NCBI GenBank assembly: GCA_027625915.1
Contig: JANTQA010000042.1
Location: forward strand, 570,001 to 634,000
Direction of reading: 5' to 3'
DNA from: Anaeramoeba flamelloides
Taxonomy: Eukaryota > Metamonada > Anaeramoebidae
Length of the DNA stretch: 64,000 bases
The notes under the pieces were generated by a model that saw only the letters and a program-made list of their open reading frames with translations, made no database searches and was not told the DNA's origin. Both the position numbers and the translations under genes were made by a program. Each line of letters starts with the position of its first letter. Within the stretch, counting starts at the first letter, position 1. Shown piece by piece: positions 11,230 to 24,357 of the stretch.

Positions 11230-13190
11230 TGAATTTTTATTTAAAAAGTAGGTAACATTCTACCATTTTTGAAACTTTTAATTGTCAGGAAAATCTCTGA
11301 AAAAAGATTTTTTGAGTGTCTCAGTATTGAAATTTTAAAATTAAAATACCGTTCTCAGCTCTGTTTATGAAAACAACCAATGTAAACAAGAGTGGGTTTT
11401 TTACATTTTTTAATATTTTTGAACATTTTTTTTTAAATTAATTTTGGTTTGATTGAATTAGTTTGTAGTTTGAAAAAAGTGAACTTACCTCGTTTTTTTT
11501 TTTGAAATTCCTTAATAAATAAACCAATTTTGATAAAATTTTATAATTGATTTTATTATCCCAAATAATTCTACAATTATAAGAAGAAAAAAGGCAAGAC
11601 CTACCAGTTCTTCAGAATATTAAATTACTCAGGTTTTATTATAAAAATAATCTCATTTTTCTTACCCCAAACAAAAAAGATACAATAATTTTTTTTCTTA
11701 GATATCTGGAATCTATATCTATATATATAATTATTCAATCTCATCTCAGTAGAAATCATTTTGAGTATTTTATTGAACTCTAATTCAATTTTTAAATTTA
11801 TTTGTCAAATTAAAAACTTTTTTAAAATCAATTTAATTTTTGATTAATAATTTAAATCCAAAGAAATCAAATTTTCAAAGAGAGACAATAAAAAGAATCT
11901 ACTGAACTCACACCCAACACCAACTTTAACAACACATCACTTTAAATATTGCTTTAGTTTTGAAAGATTTCACAGATAAGATAAATTATTACTAAATGAA
12001 GAAACACTAAAAATTGAAAATTACAGAACAACATTTTGAGGTTCGAAAAATACTTTGGATATTTTAATGATCTGAACTTTTTTTTGAAAAAAAGAAACAC
12101 ACAAACATTCGTCACTTTACAAAAATAACAAAATAATACCAAAGAATTAAAAACTGACTGCAAAACTTTAACCAAGGTTGTTTCAGGTTTATATGAACGA
12201 TTGAAATTGATATAACCTTTATTAATAAAATAAAAAATAGACCAGAGAAAAATTTATTTGAAACAAATGTTTTCTTTTACAAGACCAAAAACAAAAGATC
12301 ACTATTCCACATAAATTTGTTGAAATCAAAAATGATTAAAAAAAAAAAAATCGACCAAAGTATATTTTCGAAAGATTGTTTTTTTCTTTATTTTCTTAAT
12401 TTGGATGAATACAAATAATTTATTATCTTGAATTTCCCGCCCCATAGCTATTTATTATTATTTTCCAAAAAATTCTTTTTTTCCTAATTTGTTTTCAAAA
12501 TTCTTTTCATACAAAATATTGTTATCAAAATTCCATACTAAATAGCATTACTCCAAAGCTTAAATGGAAAGTATTGGTTTGCAAAACCCAAAGAACAACT
12601 ATGAAAGCTTTACCCAAAGAAAAAAATATATAAGGTTTTGAGTATGTAAACAAAATCTATAATTATTTTGAGTTCTCAATTTGATTCATAATAAAATAGT
12701 TATTAAACATATTATATTCATCTATAAACATTCTATTTCAGAAGAAGAATTTTTAAAGATATTATATTTCCCTTTTCATCCAAATTAGATGAATTCTATA
12801 GAAATTCGAAATATGAAATTCAGTTTGGAAATTCCTTTGAAATAGAAAGTAATTTGTTACTCAAAAATTTTCAAATAAAATTTTTTACCAAAAGAATTAA
12901 AAATTAAACTGATTAAAAAAGAAAGAATTATATCAAATATTGCAGATAAGATCAAGAAAAAAATTATTTATTTTTATTTTTTCTTTCTCAATTTTTTCGT
13001 TTTTCTTTGTTTTACATTTTATACATAGGTAAAATCAATATTGTAAAAACAAGGATATTTTCCATTTTTATATTTATTAAAAACATTCTATTATTTAGTT
13101 TGAGATTTGATTTCAAGAATTCAGTTTCATATATACAAAAGTACCTGCATATTAAAGATTCTATAAAAATATAAGAAAACCCTTCCAGTA
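11230..13190 (+). mobile_element. Roughly 2 kb long-TIR element, copy A (incomplete)
   Basis: Segments align in order with copy B (34920-37090): 11267-11470 (CCATTTTTGAAACTTTTAA, GAAAAAAGATT, TTTGAACATTTTTTTT), 12230-12420 (AATAGACCA, AAATTTGTTGAAATCAA, CGACCAAAGTA), 12435-12470 (ATAGCTATTTATTATT) and 12700-13100 (AGTAATTTGTTACTCAAAA, GCAGATAAGATCAA). Copy A carries about 750 bp between the first two blocks that B lacks at that point, and no clear right-hand inverted arm. No long open frame remains. Confidence 0.6.
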
Positions 13191-14869
13191 AATAAAAAAA
13201 AACTTTAACTTAAATTTTACTGAAGCTAGAAATTGAAAAATGAAGTAAAAATTTGATTACTAAAATACAGAACTTATTTTTAAAACTATTTTGAGTAATA
13301 AATTATTCTTTTTAAAAATTTTGATTTATTTATCTAATTAATAGAAAATTTTAAAATTTAATATATTTTCAAATTATTGACAGAAAAAATATATTATTTG
13401 AAAAAAGAAATAAAATTTATTGACCTCCAAGAAAGTTGGAGAAAATTATACTTTAATAATTAAAGTCCCCGAGTTTGATAATAATTCAGTTTAAAAAATA
13501 TACTTAATTTCAAAATAACACAATAATTATTTTAAGGTTCTAGTCATTTACTGTCAATTTTATTCAATGTGAAGGAGTGAATAGAACCTAAAAATAGTAT
13601 TGTTAAATTGCACTTTTTTGATGGAAAAAATTCAAATAATTAAAAAAATCCCATAAAAGAATTTTAAGTCTAAAAAAATCAATTGAAAAAAAGTTTATAA
13701 TCATTCAGCAATTTCAAAAAAATGAATTTTTTTCAAAAATCCACTTGTTTCTGATTTTAAATTTTGAATTACTTAAATTTCTTCAATTTTAAACCTTTTT
13801 TTTTCTTTAGGTATGAAATTAATTTAATTTGGTTTAATAAAATTTGTGGTTATTTTATAACAGTCTAATTTTGATATTACACCTATGTTGTATTATTCTT
13901 GAGATAAAAATTAATAAGAAGAGAAATGAAAAAAATAAAAAAATATCGTTGTGATCTCAAATAGCACTAAAAATCAACACCTCAAAACTATACACATTTT
14001 TTTTTCAAAATTATATATTCATAACCATTTAAATTAAAAATTGAATCTTGATCTTTGGCTGTTTATATCTAAAAATGTATTATTTTTTGATTGATGATTT
14101 CTGGGTATTGATCATAAATTGCATATTGGTTAGTTTTTAATTGGTATTTAGGTACTCAGAAAATTTAGAAATTTATTTTACTGTTTCAAAAAATTAATTT
14201 TCATTATAATTAATAGACCCTTATAAGCCAAATTTCAAAATTAGTGGCAAATTTTCATTTTATTATTTTTTTCTTTTTTCATTTGTCTTTCAAAAAATAA
14301 AATGATTACACTAGATTTATATTTATTAATCTATATTGGTTATTATCTCTAAACACTTTAGTAAAATACATTATAATGAAAAAAAAAAAACAATTAAACA
14401 ATTTTTTTCATAAGAAAAATCGGACCCTATTTTTGAAATATAACATTCTTGTAAAAATATAATTTCTTTTTTCAAAGATCAATTTAAATTCCTTTTTTCA
14501 TTTTATTGAAAAAGGTCTCTGAGAAAAACATCCAAGCTATTAAGATATTAAATTTCTCAAAAATACTTTTTATATAACCTACACCATTGATCTTTCTACC
14601 CCTGATAATTACAAGTTATATTGATCATTTTTTAATCAATAATTAATGACATAATTTAAAATTTTAATTATTTCAATAAGTTATTAATAACCCAAAAAAT
14701 TAAAATTATTAATAAAATTTATAATTATTAGGTAAACTTGATTAAAAAAGCATTTCAAAAAAAAAAAAATTAATTAAATAAATAAAAAATTTCAAAAAAA
14801 CTGAGAATTTATGAAATAATTTGAACAATTTACCTTTCTGAGTAAAAAATTACTTGAAATATCAAGGGA

Positions 14870-15000
14870 TTTACTTTCAAAATGGAGTATAACTTAGGTA
14901 TACTATTGGTTGGTATATAATTTGTTAAATCGAACTCGAAGGAAAAAAAGTACATATTATATTTTGAAATATATAAACTATTTTTCAGTCAAAGTCCCCC
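14870..15000 (-). repeat. Family G fragment, reverse copy
   Basis: Read on the minus strand it carries the AGTATACCTAAGT block with the same spacing to TTTCAAAATATAA as the copies at 4061 and 53427. The outer end is diverged. It is probably a decayed Tc1/mariner-like element. Confidence 0.45.
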
Positions 15001-16407
15001 AGTTGTAATTGGTATAATGTCTGTGTCTAAAGAGTTTGCATAGATATTAGAAGAAAAATTTTATTTTGCAAATTTTCAAAATTGAAATCATTTTTTCACA
15101 TTTTTGTTTTTTTTTTCGATTTTTTATTTAAAACTTCATTCAATTGCAAAAAAATTTTTTATTACAAGATCAATCGTCACTTGGTCAAAGGTTGTTATTC
15201 TAATGTTATTAAAACCATGTAATGATAATTGAGAAATCATATTGGTTTCTATTGCAATTCTATTCGATCTTTGATCCTGATATTTGTTTAATCAATGTGA
15301 AAAATTTTCACTTCGTTTTCATTTCCTTTTTCAAATAGAGACAATAAATACCAACAAACTTCATTTTTGGGGCTTGATTTCTAAAAGAAAAGTATGAAAA
15401 ATGAAGTGAAAAATGTTTCCTATTTATTATTCAAATACCAGTCGAAGTTCAAAAAGAACATTGTTGTTTTTCTCAATAGGTAACGAAGAATTCGAGTTTT
15501 TCAATTTTTTTGAAAATTTATTGATTAATTAGTTTTGTTTCTGACATATATCAACAATACTTTGATATATATTCTTAGGCTTATTCTTATTTGTTCTTCA
15601 AAGATCAATTATATAAAATAATTGATATTTGAAAAAAATGTTGGGTCCCTTTGACTGGAACAGAGTTTATTAAACTTTTCAGCACACATTGTTTTGACAA
15701 CAGTATCATAAAAAAAAATAATAAATGATCCAAAACTAATTAAAATATTAATGGTTCATTGTTCATACTTTGAATAATTCGAAAAAAATATTACCTACTC
15801 TTTTAAATTTCAATATATTTAATAAAGTATTGTAAATAAAAAGAAATGTTATATATTTTTTTTTCATCAATGATTTAAAAATTGATTGTTTTTACTTTAA
15901 TTATCAAAATAAGATTAAATTTTGAATTTATTATTTATTCATGCAGAACAAACAGAAATTTCCAAAACAGAGATTTCATAAAAACAAAACTTGTTTTGCA
16001 AATTTTTTTTTGATTTAATAATCCAAACAACAATAAAAAATCTTTTAATCTAAAATTTTAATTACAAAATGAACTTCTTTTAAAAATGATAAATCATTTC
16101 CCTAAAGTTGAAAAATGAAGTTATTTTTTGGTTTAATTGGATCAATTATGTAAATAACGTACCTATTACCTTTGGGAAAAATAATCAAGAAGAGTTACTA
16201 CTCCCTTAAAAAAATCTCACAATTTAGATGTTTTAACAATCTACAAAACTGAATAAAACAGTTATAATAAAAACAATATAAATAAAAAAAAGTCTTCTAT
16301 TTAAACAAGTTTGTGGTGAAAATCATCCAAAATTTTGCCTGTAAAAATTCAAAATTAATTTATTTTATTTTTTTAATATTTTCATTTTGACTACAAAGTT
16401 TTTTCTC

Positions 16408-19400
16408 ATGACCAAAAGACTAGTTTGCTTTGGGTACTTCCACCCACAATTATTACAATCAATAAAGTATATGTACCCATCATTTTTTGATGAATTTGAT
16501 TATGAAATCTTAACACAAAAAGGGATCTGTACAGAAGAAGAAATGGTGGAAGCATTTAAAAAGTGTGACGTGTTTGTAGGAATACGGCCAATCACTTCAA
16601 CTCACCTGGAAAATGCACCAAATTTGAAACTGATTGTGACACTCTCAATGGGTTATGATCATATCGATATAAAAACATGCACACAGAAAGGGATTTACGT
16701 TGGCTATTCTCCTTTCCATGCGGTTGAGGCAACTGCAGATCAAGCACTCTCACTAATTTTAGCTGTATCTCGACAACTTTACAAAGGAAATAAATATATT
16801 CAGGATGGTAAATGGACAAAGATAAATTATGAAATATGCCTCGGTATGATTTAATTTTTTTTTTCTTACACTTCCTCAATTCAAAACAATTATAAAAAAC
16901 TTTTTTCAATTCTACAGTTCCTGAACTTTTCCACAATTAAACTGACCCTAAAATCTAAGTTATAAAAGCGAATTTTGATTGAACAAAATTTTAGTTTCTT
17001 TTTTATTTCGATCTTTCAAGATCTTTACAAAAGGCGAAAAAACATTTTTGTATTTCTTTTTGATAAACTTTTCCTCAAAAAAACAAAAACATATTTGAAA
17101 TAAGTTTCAAAGTTTTTGTTGTAAAGAAAATTTACAGTTTTAAGAGACTCGAGATATTTACCGCTTCTCTCATGTGAAAAAAAAATTTTTTTAAATACTG
17201 GTTTATTAAATGTAAATGGGAAAAATTTTTATGCTTTTTTCTTGTTTTTTAATTCTTGATATTCTTTTCATTTAGGATTCCTAGTTCATGCAACATACAT
17301 AATAAATAAAATAAAAAATGACCAAATAAATCGAGTTCACACAATTAAAGTCAATTTCTTTTTAAACTTTGGTTGTAAAAGATAAAAAAAAGGAAAAGGT
17401 AGTGAAAATTTTTTCCCCTTAATTTTCAAATATAGAACCCATTTTGGTAAAATTGCTAATGCCTTAAATGCCAATTGAAAAAAAAAATGATAGTAGAAAA
17501 AAAGACAAAACTTTTTTTAATTTCCAAAATCATCTGGTAAATAACATAAAATCTGAATATTTTAAAAAAAGTAATCAATTCAGAACGGTTGTTCAGAATG
17601 AATTAGAAATAAACAACACAAAATCTACCTTATTTTGTATATAAAACTGTTTATTGTTTCCTATTGAGAATAAAAATATCATTTTTTTTTTGAATTCTTT
17701 TGTGAAAAACAATAATTTTAGAATTATTAAAGAAGGGTAAATTACACTTTAGATATTCTTTTCACTTAAATTTCCCTTTTCAGATAATTTAAACGTAGAA
17801 TCCTAGATTTCATAGTTTTTCAGGGGGAAGGAATACCGACCCAAATTTTCTTACTGGCTGTAACCAAATACAAAAAATTGAAAAGTAAAAAAACAAAACG
17901 AAATTTAAAAAATAAAGAATAAGAACAACAGTTATAAAGAAGTGGAAAATCAAAAAAAAAAAAAAAAAAAAAACAATTCTGCCTTAAATTAAGAACATCC
18001 CAAAACCAGAGCCACTTCCCTTTTGATTAATTTAATTTAATCTGATAATTAATCGTCAATGTTGAATTGGGGATCGTAGTTTATTTTTTGTAATTTCTTT
18101 TTGATCTAATTTGCTTTAACATTTTAATATTTTTTTTCTTCACAACTTTTTTCTTTTTCATTTTCAAGCTACTCATACTGCTGTTTTTCAGTATCACTGT
18201 ATTAGCAAGTAACAACTTGATCTTATTCCTTTTGTTTGTAACTCTTCTTCCCAATAAAAAGAAAATTCATCCAGGTGAAAAAAAATAAAAAAACAATATT
18301 TTTATATAATTCCAAAATTTAATCGTAATATTAAAATAATTCAAAAAAGAATAAAACTTTAAACTTTAAAAGAATTATTTTCTAATTTAATATTAGAGTA
18401 TTAAATTATTTTGATAAAAAATACATAAAATAATCTTTTCTCTTTGTTAAGGATATGTAATTTGTTTCCTTGAAGAAAAAAAAACTAAAAATAAACCAGA
18501 TTTAACTTTTTATCATTAAATAATTAAAAATTCATCAGCAGAAATAAAAACCAAAGTTACTTTACAAAAATTATTATTGAAAATTAAAAAAATTTTATCT
18601 AGGAAATTCAATATCTGAACCAATAAAATGATTTTAAATTTGTATAAATATGATTAATGAATATTCCGGTTATATTAAGGAAAAATCAATTGAACCAAGT
18701 AAATAGTGTTTTTGATTTTTTCGATTGGAAAATAATTATTAATTTATAATTAAATTAGTTTACTTATAATCAGATTTTGTAATATATTTCAAAAACTTTT
18801 AAATATTTACTGTCAAACCTAAAACCAGGAAATTTTCAAAAACCCGGTAATTCCATTTTTCTGATCAATTGTAAATATTAGTAAAATTTCAGTTAAAAAA
18901 AATCTACTCCCACTTTACAGACAAAAAACCCCAATTGTAATGGTTATAAGTTGCTCGGTAAGCGGGTTATTTGTCAGTAAAATAAAAGTATATTTTTTAC
19001 TGACATTTTACTAATATTTACAATTGATCAGAAAAATGGAATTACCGGGTTTTTGAAAATTTCCGGGTTTTAGGTTTGACAGTTAAAAACCATATCTGTT
19101 AATCGATTTCAAATAATTGAAGGATTTCAAAAAAAGTATATATATTTTGACCCAATTGAAAACAGAATTAAAAAAATTTATTTACAAATTCAATAATCAA
19201 TCCTACTGATAAAATACTTGAATATATCAAAAAAAAAAAAAAAAGATCAATTTTATTTATACATGAAAAAAAAAAGAGATGAAGGAGTATCTTTGTATTA
19301 ATTTTTTAAATTAATTAAGGTTTGCCAAGATGATTTCCGAAAATTTATACCATGATATTGAATTTATATTGGTAATTTATTAATGAATAATTTGGGTTTC

Positions 19401-22400
19401 GAAAAAAATATAATACTTGATAGGCAGTTGTAAACTTTATAAATATATCCAATAAAATAAAATCAAATAATGAAAATGGAAATGAGAAAACCTATATTAT
19501 GATTATTTATATGGCAAAGTGTTTTGATTCAATTAGTTTTAAAATAATTATAAAAACAATAAAAAAATTTATTGAAAACAAAATTATCAAAAATTTTTTT
19601 ATAAAAATATTATCAAGGTGTAAGACTTGGTATATTCCAAGGGGGTCCATTATCACCTATGATATTTGCTCTTATTTCACATTTTCTTTTATTAAAAATA
19701 ATACTAATAACAAATCATTGTCAAATGTCTGCAGATGATTTAATCTTAATCAAAAAGGGGAAATATAAATCAAATAAATGAAAAATTTAATTCAATATAT
19801 GAAATTATCAGTCAATTTGGATTATAACTTAATAAAGACAAAACAGAAATTTCAAAATATTTATTAAAGATTAAATACTTAGTTATTTAATGGGAAAAAA
19901 ATTTACATTTAGTATAGAATCTGAAAAATGCAAAAGAAACTTATTACAATTCTAAACATTTATTTAATAATAATTTTTAACAAATAATTTGAAAATTAGA
20001 CCACTTAAATCTTTTATATTAAGTCAATTAACATGTGGATTAGAAATTTTAAATTATAAAATAACAACACTAAATTATTTAAATTATTGGATTAATTCAA
20101 TTTATTATCGAAATATGCAAAAGAAACAGAAACACGCCAGTTCTTATCTATAAAACAGAAGTTAAATTCAAAAATTTGAAAATTTAAATTCAATAATAAA
20201 TTAAAAGAATTATCTCTACCCTATCTGGAAAAATTAATAAAATTCAACCAAAGAATCAACAATAAAATAAATTTGAATTCAAAGAACCAACGTATTCTTC
20301 AAAAAGATTTTTTTATAAGTATGAATACAATAAGTTGCTAAATTCTACCAGTTGGCAGGTACAATAATATTTTAATAATAAAAAACAAAAATATTTTATA
20401 TTAATTAAAAATCAAAAATATTTATTTAAAACCAAAAATATTTAATTTATCCTTCAAGTTCAATATTGTTAAAATTCAGATTGTTCACCAATTGCTTAAA
20501 CAGATATTATTACATAATAAAAAAAAAATTCAAGTAAAATTTGTCATTTATGCTTAAAATATCAGCAAAAGGAAATTATAGAAAATATTGATCATTTTTT
20601 ATGGGTCTGTCCTTCCTATGAAAAAGATAGATTAATATTTTATAACAAACAAAAAGAATTAAATTTTAATGAAATTATTTTAAATTGTGACCGTTTGAGA
20701 CTATTTTAATTAATTAAAAATTGTGAAATCTATGATTTTATGACTAAATTTCAGAAAGGAAATTTGAGTCTAAGGGTACCTTAGAGTGTAAATTACACTT
20801 CTTCTTCAATAAACAAAAAAATAAAGAAAAAAAAACAAATATTTTTTTGTGATCTTTCGTAAAATTTTTTACAATTGCGCCACTATTCGCAAAAATTACT
20901 GTAATTTTTTATTTTTATTAATTAAAAGTTGAAATTTCAACTGAACATAAACAATTAATAAAGTATAAGATTTTTTTCTTGTTATTTAAAAAAAGGGAAT
21001 TCAACAAAACAAAATGAAATTAATTTGTTTGGTAAAAGGTAATTATTAAATGATTCATTTTTTTGTAAAATATATTTAGCTTGTTTTTTATGAATAATTT
21101 CCGAATTCAATTTAACTCATTTTCTTTAGATAATATATATGAAAAATGAAAAAGAAAAATGATTTCAATTGGGTCAAAATAGAATAAATTAAATGGTTGC
21201 AACTTCGAAATAGAGGAAAATTGATTTTGAATTATAAAGTTGTCTCATCCAATTTCGATATATTGACTCAGACTATAAAAGAAAAAACTATTCAAAAATA
21301 TAAATGAAACAAAATTACTTGACTCATTTATTCAATAATTAAAGTGATTTTAATAAAAGGAAAAAAAAATTACATTTTTTTTTTATTACAAAATATTCTA
21401 TTTTTAATTGTTATCTTTTTATGAATTAATAAATATTTTCAATATTTTTTTTACAGTGAATTAAGTTAAAAATTGATTTTGTTTACTTTAATCTAAAATT
21501 ATTGAAATGAACATACTACTAATTTATAAACAATATTTAAAAATTATCTCTTATTTTAGATTTTAAAAAAAATCAAGATAAATTATAGACAAATAAGTCT
21601 CCCATTAAAAGTTGAATTGACTATTTTAAATTCATTTTTAAAAATCATTCCTTCTCTGTAATTCTTTTTACATAATCTTATAAACGGAAAAAATCAATAT
21701 AAATATTTTATATTCGAAAGAATATCTGAATAAATGTAGATTTTGTAAAAATGAGTGTTGAGTAACTAGTTTTAAAAGAATAATAATAATCTCAAAAAAA
21801 AATAATTTTTTGCCAAAAAACTTAATGCCTATAATATTATATATATATATATATATATTATTTTTTGAAATCTATTTTTATACTCATACAAATTTCTCTA
21901 TAAATTAAATTAGTTAAAACTTTAATATAATTTATGATATTAAATACATTTTATTTTATTTTTTGATTAATTTTTATTTTTCTATTATCCCATATTGTTA
22001 TTAATAATAAAACCCTAAAAATCAAATTAAAGGAAGAAATTTATTTAAAAAAACTGTTGGATTTGTTGGTTTTGGAAAAATTGGGCAAAATTTAGCTAAA
22101 AAAATGTATTATGGATGGGGATCAAAAATACTATATCATTGTAGATCAGATAAAAATATGGAAAATTATGAATTTGTTGAAGATGTTAATGATTTATTTG
22201 CTAGGTGCCAGATTATTTCGGTTCATCTCCCTTATAATAAGCAAACACATCATTATATTGGAAAAGAACAATTCAACAAAATTCAATTCGGTAAGTTAAT
22301 TATTCAAATTTAATAAAATCATAATTCAATTTTAAATCGGATTTACTTGAAAAAAAAGAAAGAAAGAAAAAAAGAAAAAAAATATCACAAATAATCCCAA

Positions 22401-24310
22401 TTCAATTTTTTTTCACTTTTTAGTATTTTTTGATTCACTACTTCTCAAAATCAAATTCCTACAATGTAAAATATTATTAATGTTTTATATTTTTAAAAAA
22501 TTATCTTTTATTTTCATATATTGGAAATACACATAAAAAATGAAAAAATGAAATAGAAAAAAGAAAAAAAAAATAATAGATAAAAAAATAATAGATAAAA
22601 ATGGTTTTTAATCAAAAATTGATAAAAAATTAATTAAAAAAGAGGTTTACAATAAGAAATTGGTAATAAAATCAAAAAAAAAAAAAAAAAAAAAAAAAAA
22701 AACAAAGCTATCTTTAATTAAGGAGACAAAAAAAATAAAACACTATACTTTTGGTTAATTTAATTGTTTGGTGATTATTCAAAAATATTCATTTAGTGGG
22801 TTCGTTGTTTTATTAGTAATTTCTTTTTTCTTGTTGTTCTGATTTACTTTAAACCCTTGATATTTTTTGTCTTTGTTTTTTTTTTACTTTTAAGTTACCC
22901 ATACTTTCTGTGTTTCGGTGCTTAGGTATAAGAAATACAACGACTTGATCTTTTTCATTTGAAACAACTTGGTCATAATATAAAGAAAATCCTGCCAGGT
23001 AAAAACTGGAAAAAAAATTCTTGTTAATTTTCTGGAAATTAATTTTAATCTGCAAATATTTAATTCGAAAATTCGATTTTTAAAACAAAAACAAAAAACA
23101 AAAAAAAGTTCCTGAATTGAATAGGTTTTTTGAATTATATAGGAAGAAAAAACGATCAAAAAACAATAAAAAAATTATATTTTCATCAGAAGGATATTTT
23201 TTGAAACTACATATTTTTTAAATTTAGAGAAACAAATCTTAATATTAAAAGGGGTGTATCATTAATTGTTGAAATTGTTCAAATTTTAAAATTGACCAAA
23301 TTGAATTTTGTCCTATTTTTGAAGGTTATCTGGATTAATTTCATTTTTCCAAATATATTAGTTGTTTTTAATGGTTTTTAAAGTAAAAATAAAAATTATT
23401 ATTTTTTGATTGGTAGTATTTAATTTATAAAACTGTAGAAAATACAAATTTTTGGAAACCACCAATACTAAATACTTTTCAAATTTTGATCAAAACTCAA
23501 TTTTACCACCAAGATTTAGTGAAATTTTTTTTATATACACCAGAAAGTATTTGACACGAGTTTTATACTTTTCTTAATTATTAATTTTTTTTCTGACAAT
23601 CCGAAAAAAAAAATATCCAACCATATTAACTTGCACTAACATATTCTAAAGTACCCTAACAAAAAAGCTTGTAAATCCCAAAAGAGGAAAAATTTCCATA
23701 GAATTAACTATTTTTCAAAAATAGAGAATTTGAAAAATTTTAAAATTTGACAAATTAGACAATAAATAATTTTTCCACGAAAAGGTGAATAAAAAAGGTA
23801 AAATAAAAAACAAGAATAATCAAATTTTTAGTCTAATTTTAAATTATCTCTCGTTTTTTTCATTTTTTTCTTCATCTATTACAAGAAACGATTTTTTAAA
23901 TAGACGATATATATATATATATATATATATATGATAAAGTATCAAAAAGATGAAAATCTTTGGATAATAGTGTCAATAGCCAGGATTTACATTCCAATAA
24001 AATATCTTTTTTTATCTCCTTTTTTTTAATAATCAGAAAACAAGTTAAATTTTAGTTACCAGTTCAATGTGAAATGATAATATATTTACGTTACAGTTTT
24101 AATATATAAAAATAATATATTTATATATATATATATATATATTAGATTAATTCGTACGAAATTGAATACAAAGATAATATCCACCATTTTTATTCTTTTT
24201 AAAATTTTTCCAAACTGCAAAATAAACCAAAATATCAACCTAATTTTTAATTATATAATATTATATATGGATTTTTTTTAACTAAAAATTAATTCAATCA
24301 TTTTACTTTT

Positions 24311-24357
<47 letters not shown>

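Larger units (their letters stand above)
10554..16407. other. Intergenic region with repeat copies
   Basis: No supported gene. It holds dispersed repeat R1 (10948-11180), copy A of the roughly 2 kb long-TIR element (about 11230-13190), a reverse family G fragment (about 14870-15000) and a repeat of unknown class at 15300-15480 that recurs near 51150-51300 and 55130-55220 (GAAGTGAAAA and TTCAAATACCAGT words). The rest is A/T-rich with homopolymers. Confidence 0.55.

Noticed and set aside
14987-15654. Possible inverted pair CAGTCAAAG...CTTTGACTG
   Set aside because: Only about 9-10 bp agree, there is no TA at the edges, and the left half overlaps the family G fragment; could be chance.
22890-23159. 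Overlapping minus-strand frames in dehydrogenase intron 2
   Set aside because: They fall on intron repeat I; the other copy has stops in the same place and no family is recognised.
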